From the NCBI RefSeq assembly GCF_042242105.1, contig NC_092029.1, forward strand, positions 3,820,885-3,884,884: DNA of 64,000 nt, read 5' to 3'. The stretch's first letter is position 1, and the number at the start of each line of letters is the position of its first letter. This document shows positions 12,167-61,019 of the stretch, one piece after another. The notes beneath the pieces were generated by a model. The model was not told where the DNA came from, searched no databases, and was given only the letters and a program-made list of their open reading frames with translations. The position numbers and the translations under genes were made by a program. This DNA is from Pempheris klunzingeri (Eukaryota > Chordata > Actinopteri > Acropomatiformes > Pempheridae).

Positions 12167-15100
12167 TTAAGCAGGTCTGAAGCATTGACTGAGCAACGGA
12201 GGATCCTTCGGCCCCCACAGCAGTGAATCAAAGTCCTGCTCCACATTTAGTACATCCTTCTTCACCTCCTCTTCTCTCCTCATCTTCTTGCCTGGTGCAG
12301 CCAACTGACTAGTCAGCTTGTGAAGCTCCTGTAAGATTATCTTAACGTCCAGTTGATGCTGCGAGGCCCTCAGAGTGGCCGCATTAAATGGGAATGTCCG
12401 AATGAAGTCTCCAACTCTGAGAGGAGGAACGTTCTGTCCGTTCAGTGCTGTGTTTCCCTCCAAGGGAATCTGTACCGGTCTGTGACTCCCACTGTGAAAC
12501 AATCACAATACTTGTTATACAAACGGTTGGAGCTTTCGTAAGCAGCGCCAACTTCTTCCTGATGTAAATGTAGTTGTAACTTGGCTTCATTCAAATCCAT
12601 AACACTCACCAAAGCTCTCTTATAGTTATTTTTTCAACTTTCTAGTTCTAACCTCTGCTGTCTAAAAGCTTCTACAACATCTTATGGGAAATGGTGATCC
12701 ACTGAACACATGAATATTGAATAAACATCCTTATCAAGACATGATTCAAGCCGCAACAGATACTAAGGTCCAAGAATTCGCCAAAACCACTTTTCAGCGA
12801 TCCAAAAATGTCAGTAGGTTTTGATTTAGATTTGTCTTGTAACTAAACACCTCCCACGTATTCCAGTTCGTTAGGAAATACTTCACATTGCTGGATCTGA
12901 AGACACTTCACTGTGACTTTAAACCAACCCACCACAACAGTATGTACTTGGCAAAAATTTCACCCACATTACAAATTGTCTGCATTGTGTTTTTGTTGCA
13001 ACCCAAAAGAAAAACCAGGGCAGTGCTGCACTGTTCATACCTGTGAATGTGTGGGAGCCTCCAGGACTCTGCAGAACGTCCGAATCCCAGCCCCCACTGT
13101 GGGATATCATGTATCGAGGAGGAAACGTCTGTCTCTCCTGAAAGCTCCATCTCAGCTTCTGTTTCAGTGTCGTCATGGTTTGTAACCTCAGACACATGAA
13201 GACTCCTGTTGTCCATCACCCACGGTGCAAGAGCTGGAATTGTCTGTCTGTTTACATCTGACACGTTTGTCCTTGAATGTGGGCCGAGTATCAGGTTCAG
13301 GGTCTTGTTGGTGTGGGTTTTTGTAGCTGTGGTGTTGATTATTCTGCCCCTGGCTGCATAGATCTTGTTTAAGTTGACAGGGGGAAGGTGTCTTTGGTAG
13401 TCAGTGGCTAAAGCACGTTGCCTGGACTCTTTGTGGTTCATCTTTTCAGGCTGCCGAGGAGTTCTGAGCAGAGGGAGCATTCGAGTTTGTGAGGACTGCC
13501 TACCAATCCTTCGCTTCTGATATTTGCTTTCGTTAACCTTCGATAGCCCAGGTATTGAAACACGTGAGCGGTGATTAGCATGGAAACAAGGCTGCCTGCA
13601 CACTTGTCTCTGATAAGCTCTTTCTCTCAAGCTGTCGCTCAGTGTGTAGTTCATCAAATCAATCAGATCGTTGATTAGCCTTTTCTTCACTGTAATATCT
13701 GCTTGGCAGTCCAGAGTCAATGCGGGGCTGTAGTTGACCTCCAGCAACCAAGGTTTAAAGTTGACGTCGACGAGGATGTCAAAGCCAAACAGCTCCACGC
13801 AGTTTGGACAGGAGGGGACAGAGGGAGCGATGGTGAGGAGGGTCAGCGTGACGATGTTGTTGATCCTCTGCCACAAAAGAAGCTCGGTGATGTCTTGGCT
13901 GTGGAGAAAATGTCTGAACTTGCTCATGGTCCACTTGCATCCCTGGCCCACTCTCTCTTTTTCGGTTTTATAGAAGGGACCGAACTTATTGATGCTGGTG
14001 TTGGTGAGATGAGCGTACAGGTTGTGGAGAGATGACAGGTTGTACTTCTCAGTGGAGAAACGCACCAGGCCTTCTTGATGAATGTAAACCGTCAGGGGAT
14101 GAAAGCTCCTCACGCACACATAGATCCTCAGGTCAAACTTGTAGCCGGAGATCAGCAGGGGCTTACTGATGTACCTCTGTACGATAACGGAGCAGTCGTA
14201 GACCAGATCCTTAATGTTCTCAAAGATGAAGATCCCTCTGCCTCTGGAGAGATCCACAGGCTTACAGATCCAATAGACCGCCGGTCCTCTGGCCAGGTGC
14301 AGTCTGTTATATTCAGCCAGGAAGCGGGTGTAGTCGTTGGGGAGGATGAAGGCGGTGGGACTGAAGTCATAGAGAGATGAACCAGATGTGGCTCTCATCC
14401 TCCTCAGGTTACGAGCCAAGCAGTCCTTTCAAACAAGTGCAAATCATTCTGTTAGAGTGAAAACTAGACACTCGTAATGGTCAAGTTCTGTTTGGAAGTC
14501 TTTTCTTTGGTTTGATATTCTTACCCCACAAGGCCCCTTTACAGCTGGTATCAACATGTCATCTGTATCTGGACACATTATCTGGATTAAAATGCTCTTG
14601 TTATCTCAAGTGTGCACATGCAATGATAAGATCTCACTATGCAAATTGGTAAGGCAATGCTGGTGGACCTCACATTTACATGCCTGAAGGTTTGACAGTT
14701 TTTTAATCATCTGGCTAACATACCCAGTACACAGATCAGATAATACCAAATGTAAATGAGGTATAAATGAATGGACTCACAACTCTTTTTCTGGAGACAT
14801 GTACAGAGAAGCTTTGCACTTTTCAAGTTGAAGATAAATTATGATACACTTTAAATGCTGGTATAAAGGGAAAGATTCAGAAATGAAAGAAGGGCTTCAT
14901 GTAGCACCAAAAGTCACCTCTTGACCTTCTGTATACATTTATTTCAATGATCTTGTAATAAGAAAAAAGTACATTTTTGTCTACGTCTAGCTCATGTGGG
15001 GATTCTTGAATCCTTAATTTTAAATTCTTGAATCGTTGGGCCTCTTATTTGAAGAGCCTGGTCTGTGTGCTGTGTTTTAAACTAAGTTATAAATCCTTTG

Positions 15101-15385
15101 TGAAAGTCTCAACAGACACGGTGACAGAAACAGTAAGTTCATTTTAAGCTGTCAGACCGTCACCTTGCGTGTGATGCCAACCGTCTTGGGGTGGTGGTTT
15201 AGGCGCTGCCATGGCAACAGGTTGTGATACTCGGAGTTGCAAAATGCGGAGCCCCGCCAGTAAAGGTTCCAGTCTTCCTCCGCCTGATGCTCTTCGTCAT
15301 ATTCCTCCCATCCTCGCTCCAGAAGCACCTCCCTCACCAGCTCTGGACCTCTGTCGTGCAGTCTGAACACCAGGGATGCAGCCAT
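12167..15385 (-). CDS. ttll2: Tubulin tyrosine ligase-like protein 2 (TTLL2)
   Basis: Three exons join in frame: 15385-15164 (ATG start), 14425-13041 and 12491-12167 (stop), about 643 aa; the human protein is about 590 aa. TTLL enzymes are ATP-grasp ligases that add amino acids, typically glutamates, to tubulin tails. The first exon carries FRLHDRGPELVREVLLERGW and ends ITRK, joining to DCLARNLRRM. The catalytic body has WICKPVDLSRGRG (Lys near 129), KFDLRIYV (about 170), HLTNTSIN (about 214), FGFDILVD (about 287) and LEVNYSPAL (about 302, with the Mg-binding Glu and Asn). The short last exon contains FPFNAATLRASQHQLDVK, a conserved TTLL2 tail. A CAG acceptor lies just upstream of the ATG, so a noncoding 5' exon is likely. 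A read-through of the 13041 donor gives an alternative C-terminus ending at 12908, judged intronic. Confidence 0.92.
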
Positions 15386-17074
15386 GCAGCATCGTAACCT
15401 GCAGATACATCAGATGCATCACATCTAGAAACGTGGAGAAACTCAGAGCTGGTTTTTGAATCACCTTATTCACAGTAGATGATGCTGATTGTTGGACAGG
15501 ATCCACATGACAGGGGAGGTGGAGAATGAAATATTCACCGTGTTCCTCTGTAGTTTAACTCATCCTTTCAAATGGTTTTTTAAGTACTGGGAAATAACAG
15601 CCCATGGTCTGTCACAGGCATGAGGATGTGAATCCAGTCTGAATGGGGCTTCAGGCAGAAATGTTGATTCCCGTCTCACAGCAACTTGTTTGTGTGCAAG
15701 CTAAAGCATTTAGCTGGTAAATCTGAGAGGCCCAAACAAACCTGACACTCTGTCTGCCCGTCCGTACAGACAGAGGGATCAGACTCGAGCCTCCGTGTGC
15801 CAGCTTACTGACACTGAGAACTTTGTCACTACCTTATCTGAAAACGTTTACAAGGAAAAAAACATGTGCTCCATTTTACACTGTTTAAGATTAATGAATG
15901 CACTGACAAAATAATAACAGCCACTTCTGAACAAGACAAGAAACACTGATGCTGATCATTAACGAGATAAATACAAATATCTCAAGAAGTTTGCAATAAA
16001 ATGTCCAAATGCAAGAAATAACGTATAATGAAAATCTTGAGTACAATGTGAGTACAATAAAATGATTAGTCTGTTACATGTTTCAGAGGATATTTGATGT
16101 AATTATGGGGAAAACACTACAACACAAACACTAGAACTTATTTCTCAAATTATGTTCATAGTAACAAACTTACAGTGTTGGATGACACGATTCATCTTAC
16201 CTTTGGCTGCTCAGTGCACATTAACTAACAGTCTTTCTTTCTGCCTGCCAGGTAAATGAATGGTGGATGGTTGAGTCATTCCCGTCGGCTCTTGTGTAGC
16301 GAACAGTGGACTGTGTTTCTTCACCGTAGCTCCTCCTACAGACCAAACCACCCTCTCCTCTCACAGCAACAGGCTCAAGCTGTCACACAGGTTTTTGTAC
16401 AGGAGGCACATGTCGAACAGAACAGTGGATGTTAGATCTGTTTGTTTTTTTTGTTGCATTCCTGTTATCCTGGAGGTAATTAACCATTAGAGCAATTTAA
16501 TACACTAAAAGGAAATCTTATACAATGCTGCCATCACAGCAAAAGTATATATGTAGGATTGTTATAGTGATGCTACCAAAAGCACAGCAGCTCTCCCACA
16601 AATTGTCCCTTTATGAAAAGATACGCTGAATGCTGTCACATTCATAGGATGTTCTTCTACCAGCCAGGTGTGTTTAGCTTGTCCCCATGAAGTACAAGAT
16701 GAGTCAAATATCTTGGATACTCAAGCATTTTGAGACACGTTTAGATCAGAACTTGGAAAATATTTTTTATTTCATGGTGTCTTTAAGGTGAAAGTGACGA
16801 CCTGGCATAGTTTCTCAGTCTGGTCCAGACCTGCCACATAGTTGAAGGATCACACTTCAGTGCTACAGAGCTTTCAGATGGCAGGTATGCTTAAAAAAAT
16901 GAAAAAGAGTTTTTTTTGTAATATAAATTTATTAAATCAAATGGCAGATGCAGGTAATACAGAGCCTGCTCACTTCCCTCTCATCCGCTCATCTGAAAGA
17001 AGAAACATGAGTTATTAGAGTGCTGTCTGCTTGACACCACACAGCAGTAATGTATATTCAGAGATTTGAATATG
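15386..17074. other. Intergenic: ttll2 upstream region and astacin 3' flank
   Basis: This 1.7-kb gap separates two minus-strand genes. The right end holds the astacin 3'UTR, with a poly(A) signal at 16928-16933. The left end holds the ttll2 5' region, including a probable splice acceptor near 15400. I saw no further gene, RNA or clear repeat. Confidence 0.6.
16928..16933 (-). terminator. Candidate poly(A) signal for the astacin gene
   Basis: AATAAA on the minus strand lies about 145 bp past the astacin stop codon, a normal distance for a short fish 3'UTR. Confidence 0.6.
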
Positions 17075-19182
17075 CTAGAATAGCAGCAGTAGTGTGAAGA
17101 GGAGGCCGTTACCACAGTGGTACAGTCGGTTCAGCTTCTGTATGTCCAGGTAGCTGAGATGTGTCCTCTGACCCATGTGATCTCCACCCTGCTTGGCCAA
17201 CATGGTCGGACCTCCATTTTGACTGAAAAAATACCTGCAACAGTAGAAGAGATTTGCTAAACAGAGCAGCAAACTGAGTCTGTCCACCTTAGCACTGTAA
17301 TCTGTTGTTCTGCAGACCTGAGGACTTACGTTCCATAGTGCATTATGGAGTCAATGTCATACGGCAGGTTCAGTGTGTTCCCATTTTTTATCTTGAAGTT
17401 CTTTTTTCTCCCTTTAAAAAAAATCAGAAATAACTCATGAGGTCTTCTGAGGCCGTGCAGACAAGCTGAAAACACAGTAGTTGTGTTTTCCTACTAACTG
17501 TACTGCTCAGGTGTCAGGACGGACTTCACTGACCTTTTCTGCCCCCAAGTGCCAAAACAGATTAGTGCAGTTTTAAGTTTGCAGACCAAACAACTGGAGT
17601 GCAGTGTTTTTTAAATGAAGTGTTCACCTGGTATGATACTCTCCCACTGCACGGTGATGAACTGATCCCGGTCAGTGCGGGTGTGTTCGTGGTGCAGTCC
17701 CAGAGCATGAATGATCTCATGGCAAATGTTCCCCACACTGCATGAGCGGGAGTAGTACACCGGCTGGTCTCCCCCTTGACAACCAACAAAGGATGCACAG
17801 CTAGAGACAAAAAAAAACAACTCACTCAGCATGGCTAGACACCACAGGAGATGAGGGGAAATATGGGCTTTGTAATTTGGGCCCTTTATTCTCACCCTTT
17901 GCCATTGATGAACTTGAGGTAGCTAAACTCTGTGGTTCGTGGTTTGAAGCGAATGCACGTGACGTCTGAAATCATCCTGAAGGCGGTGAGGATGTCTCCC
18001 TCTCGATCAGCTGAAAACACAAACTGTTCAGTCACCTCCACCCTCGTGGTCTCGCTGTACATCAGGACTAGTTAGAGCCAAAACCACCACCCACCCAGTT
18101 CATTACTAATGAAGTACGGCACAACGGCGTCCTGCCACAGCATCTGCACAGCGTTCCTGTCCTCCTGGAAGTCCAAACATTTAAGTCATCACCATCACAG
18201 CTCCATACAAACACTCTGCAGCTGTTTCAGCACCATCTGCTTCCTGCCAGATTTTAGGTTAAAATCTAAAATCATTCAGTATATATTCAAAAAGGGTTAG
18301 GGTCCATCTTACCATCACCAAAATGTCTCCCTCTTGGACAGCCTTCTCATCTTCATCAAGCTCTGACAGTCAGATTATGAGATAAAACAGTCACTTTAAG
18401 TCCTGTTTACAATAAATAGACATCTTTTTGCATATTTAACACAGAGTTTTAAGTTTACCTTCCAAGGTTTCTGCACTGGCTTGCTGTGGCAGCTCAAGCT
18501 CACCTATAAAAAGCTGAGAGTTTAAATCATGTTATAAAAGACTAAATAAAAAAAATAAAAAAAACCAGTGAGCTCCAACCTGGGGAGGGACTGGTCGCAT
18601 TCTTGGTGTCATTTAAGGGAACTCCAACAACTGAAAGAGAGAATTTTATGAAACAGGATCACTTTTTTTAAAGGAATTTCATAAATTATTTTGAAGCAAA
18701 TGTAAAAAGCACAACTAAAATCCAGAGAGCACCAACCTGTGGTGTGACTGGTGGCATTGTGGGTGTCATTTAATGGGACACCAACAACTGAAAGAGAGAA
18801 ATTCAGTGACTTTTAGGTCGTAGGAGGGTCATTTTATATTTTCATGTGCATCGTGTATAGAATATAGAAGACAACGTACCTTTTAAAGCTTCTGTGGTGG
18901 CTGGCTGTGGCCCGTCGAGCACAGATGTGACATTATCTATGAAAATCAGGGAATTTCTCAATAACATTCTTCATATTGAAGCAAATGTAAAAAAAAAGTA
19001 GAACAAAAATCCAACGAGCACCGACCTGCGGGATGACTGGTATCATTCTGGGTTGGATTGATGGGAACACCTCCGACTACATAAGAAGACAGAGTTAAAT
19101 AATCATCATTATTTAGCAGAACGTTTGTAGTTTGAATGCGTCAGTCTGTACCTGACACGCAGAAGAAGACCAGGAGCCACAT
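17075..19182 (-). CDS. Secreted astacin-family zinc metalloprotease
   Basis: Twelve exons join in frame (minus strand, start-end): 19182-19152, 19076-19026, 18936-18880, 18787-18737, 18630-18580, 18503-18459, 18362-18313, 18164-18095, 18010-17896, 17800-17628, 17411-17330 and 17234-17075, about 311 aa. A short hydrophobic signal (MWLLVFFCVS) leads into a propeptide with several N-glycosylation sequons. The EGDI switch motif precedes DRNAV, the usual activation region. The protease domain has the zinc site HEIIHALGLHHEH (His201, His205, His211, Glu202) followed by TRTDRD, and the Met-turn SIMHYG (Met255, Tyr257). The protein has no CUB, EGF or MAM domain, like fish hatching-type astacins. Unusual points are the duplicated propeptide exons, an extra cysteine pair (FVGC and NIC) and a hydrophobic C-terminus (GNGLLFTLLLLF). 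I cannot name the orthologue. Confidence 0.88.
18459..19076 (-). repeat. Tandemly duplicated propeptide mini-exons
   Basis: Three 51-nt exons encode near-identical 17-residue units: VGGVPINPTQNDTSHPA (19076-19026), VVGVPLNDTHNATSHTT (18787-18737) and VVGVPLNDTKNATSPSP (18630-18580). Two other exons (18936-18880 and 18503-18459) share a second pattern, L-x-x-P-Q-x-A-x-x-E-x-L. All are phase 1-1 with lengths divisible by three, so copies can be added, lost or skipped without breaking frame. Introns after the units also match each other, with gaagcaaatgtaaaaa and ccgagcacc-like words, so the genomic segment itself was copied. Confidence 0.8.
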
Positions 19183-19715
19183 GGTACAACAAAACGATTC
19201 TAAAAAACAGGAGAGAACATGTGAGCACAAAGCTTCTGCTTCTTTGTGACAGAGATCTGACGACCCAGTTAACCGTCCGGCTCCTCAGCAGGTGTCCTCA
19301 CTTCACACTAATTATAACCTTTGGGCTTCACTCTGAGCTGCAGAGGCACCACACCAGTTCACCTGTTCACACAATGCTGACCCAGGTTATAATATCACCA
19401 GAAAAGTCTGTTCGTCTCTGATGATACTTCAGGTGCAGGTTTGAATGATGGTTCAGTCTTAAAACACTACTCAGGTGCTCATATAAACATTGAAACATGC
19501 TTTTGCTTGCTGTAATCGTTCCTGCTGTGAGGTTTCAGTGTAACTCACAGGGGACAGAAGCTGATATGAGATTTCAGCGGCCTGTGTTAGACAAATAAAG
19601 AGGCCCCTGTTTTTTCTTCACACATCTGTGTTTCCAAATGACTGGTTCAGTAAATCACCTCAGCCAAGACCTGCCTGCAGCGGCTGTGATGGAATCAACT
19701 CAAATCATCAACTCA

Positions 19716-20018
19716 GATCCACTAAAAGTGTTTGTTTCAGCCACAGACCGGCTCAGATTGTTATTCTAAGTGTCCGATAACGTTATAGAAAGGATCCCTA
19801 CAGAGACAGACCTGTGAGATCCTTTTAACAGTTGTTATATCACTCTCTTCAAACACACCAGACTCCTTTGACCTCACAGGAGTTTCTGGTCAGCCGCTGC
19901 TTTTATCGGTTTAATCAGGCGATCTATTGGACCCCTTTCAAACTTAATTGTCATTTTGAACCCAAAATATATATGAAAAAAAAAGACCAGGTCTAAAAAT
20001 ACCTGACTTATCCTTTAA
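19716..20018. mobile_element. Rearranged copy of the TTAA-flanked miniature element
   Basis: The right end (about 19945-20018) matches the right end of the 35444 copy, with cattttgaacccaaaatat, the word taaaaatac and a terminal tatcctttaa. The left half (about 19716-19800), with gttattctaagtgtccgata and tatagaaaggatccct, matches the reverse complement of 2280-2345. The interior is thus inverted relative to the terminus. Confidence 0.55.
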
Positions 20019-21977
20019 AATCGGTGTAGGACTAAATTCTGTGTGTGTCAGCTGAATAAAATAAAATAAAAACACTGTCAGGGGAAACACAAAGAGGGCA
20101 TTTTATTCTAAAAAGACTGAGTTTGGAGGATATCCACTTGTTTTGGCTAACCCAGCCACATTAGCTTTGTTTTGAATACATTTTTACATTTATACAAGTA
20201 TTGTTTTATCTGGTGGCTCATTGCAGGTCTCTGATGTTGATGATGTGCACTGTCCCTCAGTTTGGACTGGGAGCTCTCCTCTGTAATACCCCCTGGACTC
20301 TCCTCTATCTGACAGCCTTTGAGGAGCCTTTCGGAGTATAAAGACGTTCCTGGAACAGCAAACATGTCAAGTTTCCTGAGTAAATAAAGTTTAAGAGCAT
20401 TTCCAGAAACTGAGGATATGACTGGAGGAAAATACCTTAAATCTAACACTGTTTAGAAAAGCTGGATCCAAGTGGATGAGCACAGTCCTGTGGTGCTCCA
20501 TAGCAGCCACTAGGGGGCGCAATACAACCCCTCAACACCTGGGGGCTCTCCATCAAACGTTGTGGGCTTTTTTTAAAAATATATTTGCATTTCCTGCCCA
20601 GAGGTACATCTGCAGCTCTCTCTCAGACTGAGGACTCCCTGTCAACAAACTCTTCTAACAAATGATAGTGTTAGAGATGCCCCAGATTGTGGTCACATGA
20701 TCTGATGGGTTAGTGGGGCAGGTACCTGAAAGAATGCTACGTTCAGGTACCACAAATTGTACAGTAGCGGATATGACACCACAAGGAGGTTGGTGAATGA
20801 CACTGCTCTTGTCCTCAGGGATGCTGCGTTTAGGTGCCACTTTTAAAGTAGACATTCAGTATCTTCTGTTAGAAACTGATATTTATTTGATCTTTAAGGT
20901 GATTTACCAGTTACTACTTATTATTCCTACTTGTGAAGAGTGATGAACCCCTGATGACAGATATTTACTGAATTTACTAGCTTGGATTGGCATCATTATT
21001 ATGTTATAAACCAGTAAACCAGTTCATCAGGAGGAGCCAGGGATCATTGATGGCCCACGCCACCCTCTGCAGTACACCAGTGCCACCCCCACTCCGGTGA
21101 GTTGGACGTCCATACATTTTGGGAACCTCCAAGAGATAGATTTTATAAGGAAATGTCAAAATTGAAGCAGCAGAATCCAGCAACATCCTGACTATTAGTC
21201 TCTATTATGATCAATCAATCCCCCTAAACATTATAAGATACATTTCCCTGATGTAACTCAGTAGTTTTACTGGTGGGGTGTTTTACAGGCTGGGCAGAAA
21301 AGATGCTCTGTAGTCTGATGGTCTGACAGTGGATACTTTTTTGTCTTTTGCAGAACGACAGCAGGGTGAAGTGGCCTCTGGCTGGGGTCCTTTGATATCT
21401 TTTGGGCTCCGCACAGGCTCCTCACCTCACTGATATCACTGATGATCCGCAGATAAGCATTAATGACGCTCTTGCTCTTTTTAATCACCTGCAGTGGAGC
21501 CCTCCTGTCCTGTGCCGTGCACATCCCATGACAATTTGCGATGTTTCCAGTTAGGATGCTTTCTGCTTTGCATTCATTTGCATTGCAAAACTTTGCATTT
21601 GTTTGTTTTCTTTAGTTTCCTTTAAAAAATTCTTAACCAGGGTGGAGATCTGCGATGACCGGGACAGGTTTTCCGCGCTCCTGACTCTCAGGAACCTAAA
21701 TGGCTCCAATAAATTAGGCAGGGATGTGCTTCCTCAACTCCTTTTTTCCTTAAATCACTGAAAGCGCCTTTTTTTTGCAACTATAGAATAGGTGGAGTGT
21801 CCCTTTAAAGGATCTCCAGCCTATAACATACTATGCATTGTATGATATGCTATAAAACACAACAAGCTTTCAAACGAGTTTCACTTCTAGACATTTCAGT
21901 ATGAAAACAAGACTTTTTTTTGAACTATCACATTTGTCCCACGGACCGTGAAGGCATCCTCAGTCATCATCATGGGA

Positions 21978-22002
21978 GTCATGTGATGTCCTGTCATGTG
22001 GT
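21978..22002 (+). promoter_or_regulatory. Pair of TCATGTG E-boxes upstream of igf2r
   Basis: GTCATGTGAT at 21978-21987 and GTCATGTGGT at 21993-22002 are spaced 15 bp apart and lie about 100 bp before the igf2r start codon. TCATGTG is a core recognised by MiT/TFE factors (MITF, TFEB, TFE3), which drive lysosomal genes through related CLEAR elements. The start site of transcription is not known, so whether these are promoter or leader sequence is open. Confidence 0.35.
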
Positions 22003-22100
22003 GCAGTCACTTCCTACTGATTTGCTACGGAGCGGACAGACTCTGCTGTATCATGTCGTCTTAGTTGGGCTCCACAGACAAACATCCACCACATTAAAAC

Positions 22101-59694
<37,594 letters not shown>

Positions 59695-61013
59695 TGTCAC
59701 TTCCTCCCTCCCTCTCCACCCACCTCCAATCTGAACTCTTTTCTCTCAGTGAATGTCTCCAAAATAGCAGCAAAGATGAAATACCAACAACAGTGAAAGC
59801 AGAAACCGTTCCTCTCTTTTGGGATTTATTTTTTTTGTTGGACTGCACCTTTACTTGGCCTACTAAGACTCTATCCAGTTCACTGTCTACTGACTGCCGA
59901 TGTTAGCACATGGTTTCTTATTTATTGATAGCTGGTTATTTAAAGTGTTCTGCAGGCCATTTGTTAACCTGCATCCTATTTTCTCATATTTTTCGTCATA
60001 ATTCTGAAATGAAATAATTTGCTTTAGTTACTTCAGTCTCGCCACATTTATTGAATATTAACCAGTTCAGCCTCTAAAAATCATCCCCAGAGGCACAAAA
60101 AGCATTTTTCCCCACATGAAGACCCTGCAATGAGGCATGTCAGTGAAAGATGTTAAATTATATCGTGTCTTTGTTTTCTTCTCGAGTTTTGACTAAAAGT
60201 CGTGCCATTGCTTTAGCACTTTAATATTGTTTTACTGAAAGTAATACTGACCACATGTCTCGTTGCAGACTCGGCTTTGGAGGTGATTTTTGGTGTAGTT
60301 TTTAATGGTCTTTGGCTCATTAGGACTGTATTTGATAACTGTGGTGTGATGTACAGTTAAGTAGCTCAAAAATGAAACTATTCTAGCAGGTATTAGGAGA
60401 GAAGCGACGGCTACCGGAGAAAATAAAGGGGCAGCTGGTTCAGTCCCCTGCGTGTAGGCAGTGAAGGTGCCGGCTTGTGTTGTTTCTAAAGGGAATGAAG
60501 ACACCCATTTGTCTTTTCTTGCTGTTTACAGTTGCTATAAGAGAGGATCTTTTCTCTTTCTTTACCCTCAAAAAGAAAGCGTGATGCCTTCCTGATGATG
60601 AATTGCATTTTCGTCGATGAATCGTGTCCGGCGACAGATTGATTTTTGTCTTCTTTTGATCTGAGACATTGTACATAGATGATAATGTTCTATAATATGG
60701 ATGTTCTGTTTGTTTGTTTGTTGTCTTCACCGGTGAATTGCTCACACATCTGTTTTTATGATTATTTAAATGGTTGTCTGAGCTGATTATCTGTACAAAT
60801 CTCTGTTCTGCGCGGAAATAGAGATGGCCTTAAGTGTGAATGGACAGTCGACGAGGACGGAGGTTGAAAGTGAAGCTTGAGATGTTAGTTTAGGTTGTGC
60901 TGGTTTTGAAGCCCCCTCCCCCCCCTCTCCCTCCAAAGCCATATTTCTACAGCCACCGCTGGCACTAATGTATGGAAGTTGGACTTTTTTCTTCCGCTTG
61001 CACGCTCTCGGAC

Positions 61014-61019
61014 ATTAAA
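61014..61019 (+). terminator. ATTAAA poly(A) signal candidate, proximal
   Basis: ATTAAA is followed within 30 bases by a GT-rich stretch (gtctgtgattgtgg). It would end the igf2r mRNA about 1.3 kb after the stop. Confidence 0.45.

Larger units (their letters stand above)
19183..22100. other. Intergenic region between divergent astacin and igf2r
   Basis: These 2.9 kb must hold both promoters. A rearranged miniature-element copy lies at 19716-20018 and two E-box-like sites lie just before igf2r (21978-22002). The remainder shows no convincing ORF or RNA gene. Confidence 0.6.

Noticed and set aside
12908-13040. Extension of ttll2 exon 2 past 13041 to a stop at 12908
   Set aside because: A consensus donor (CAG/GTATGA) ends the exon at 13041, and a matching-phase downstream exon encodes the conserved TTLL2 tail.
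13703-14380. Plus-strand open frames opposite ttll2 exon 2
   Set aside because: They mirror the ATP-grasp coding sequence and show no recognisable protein features.
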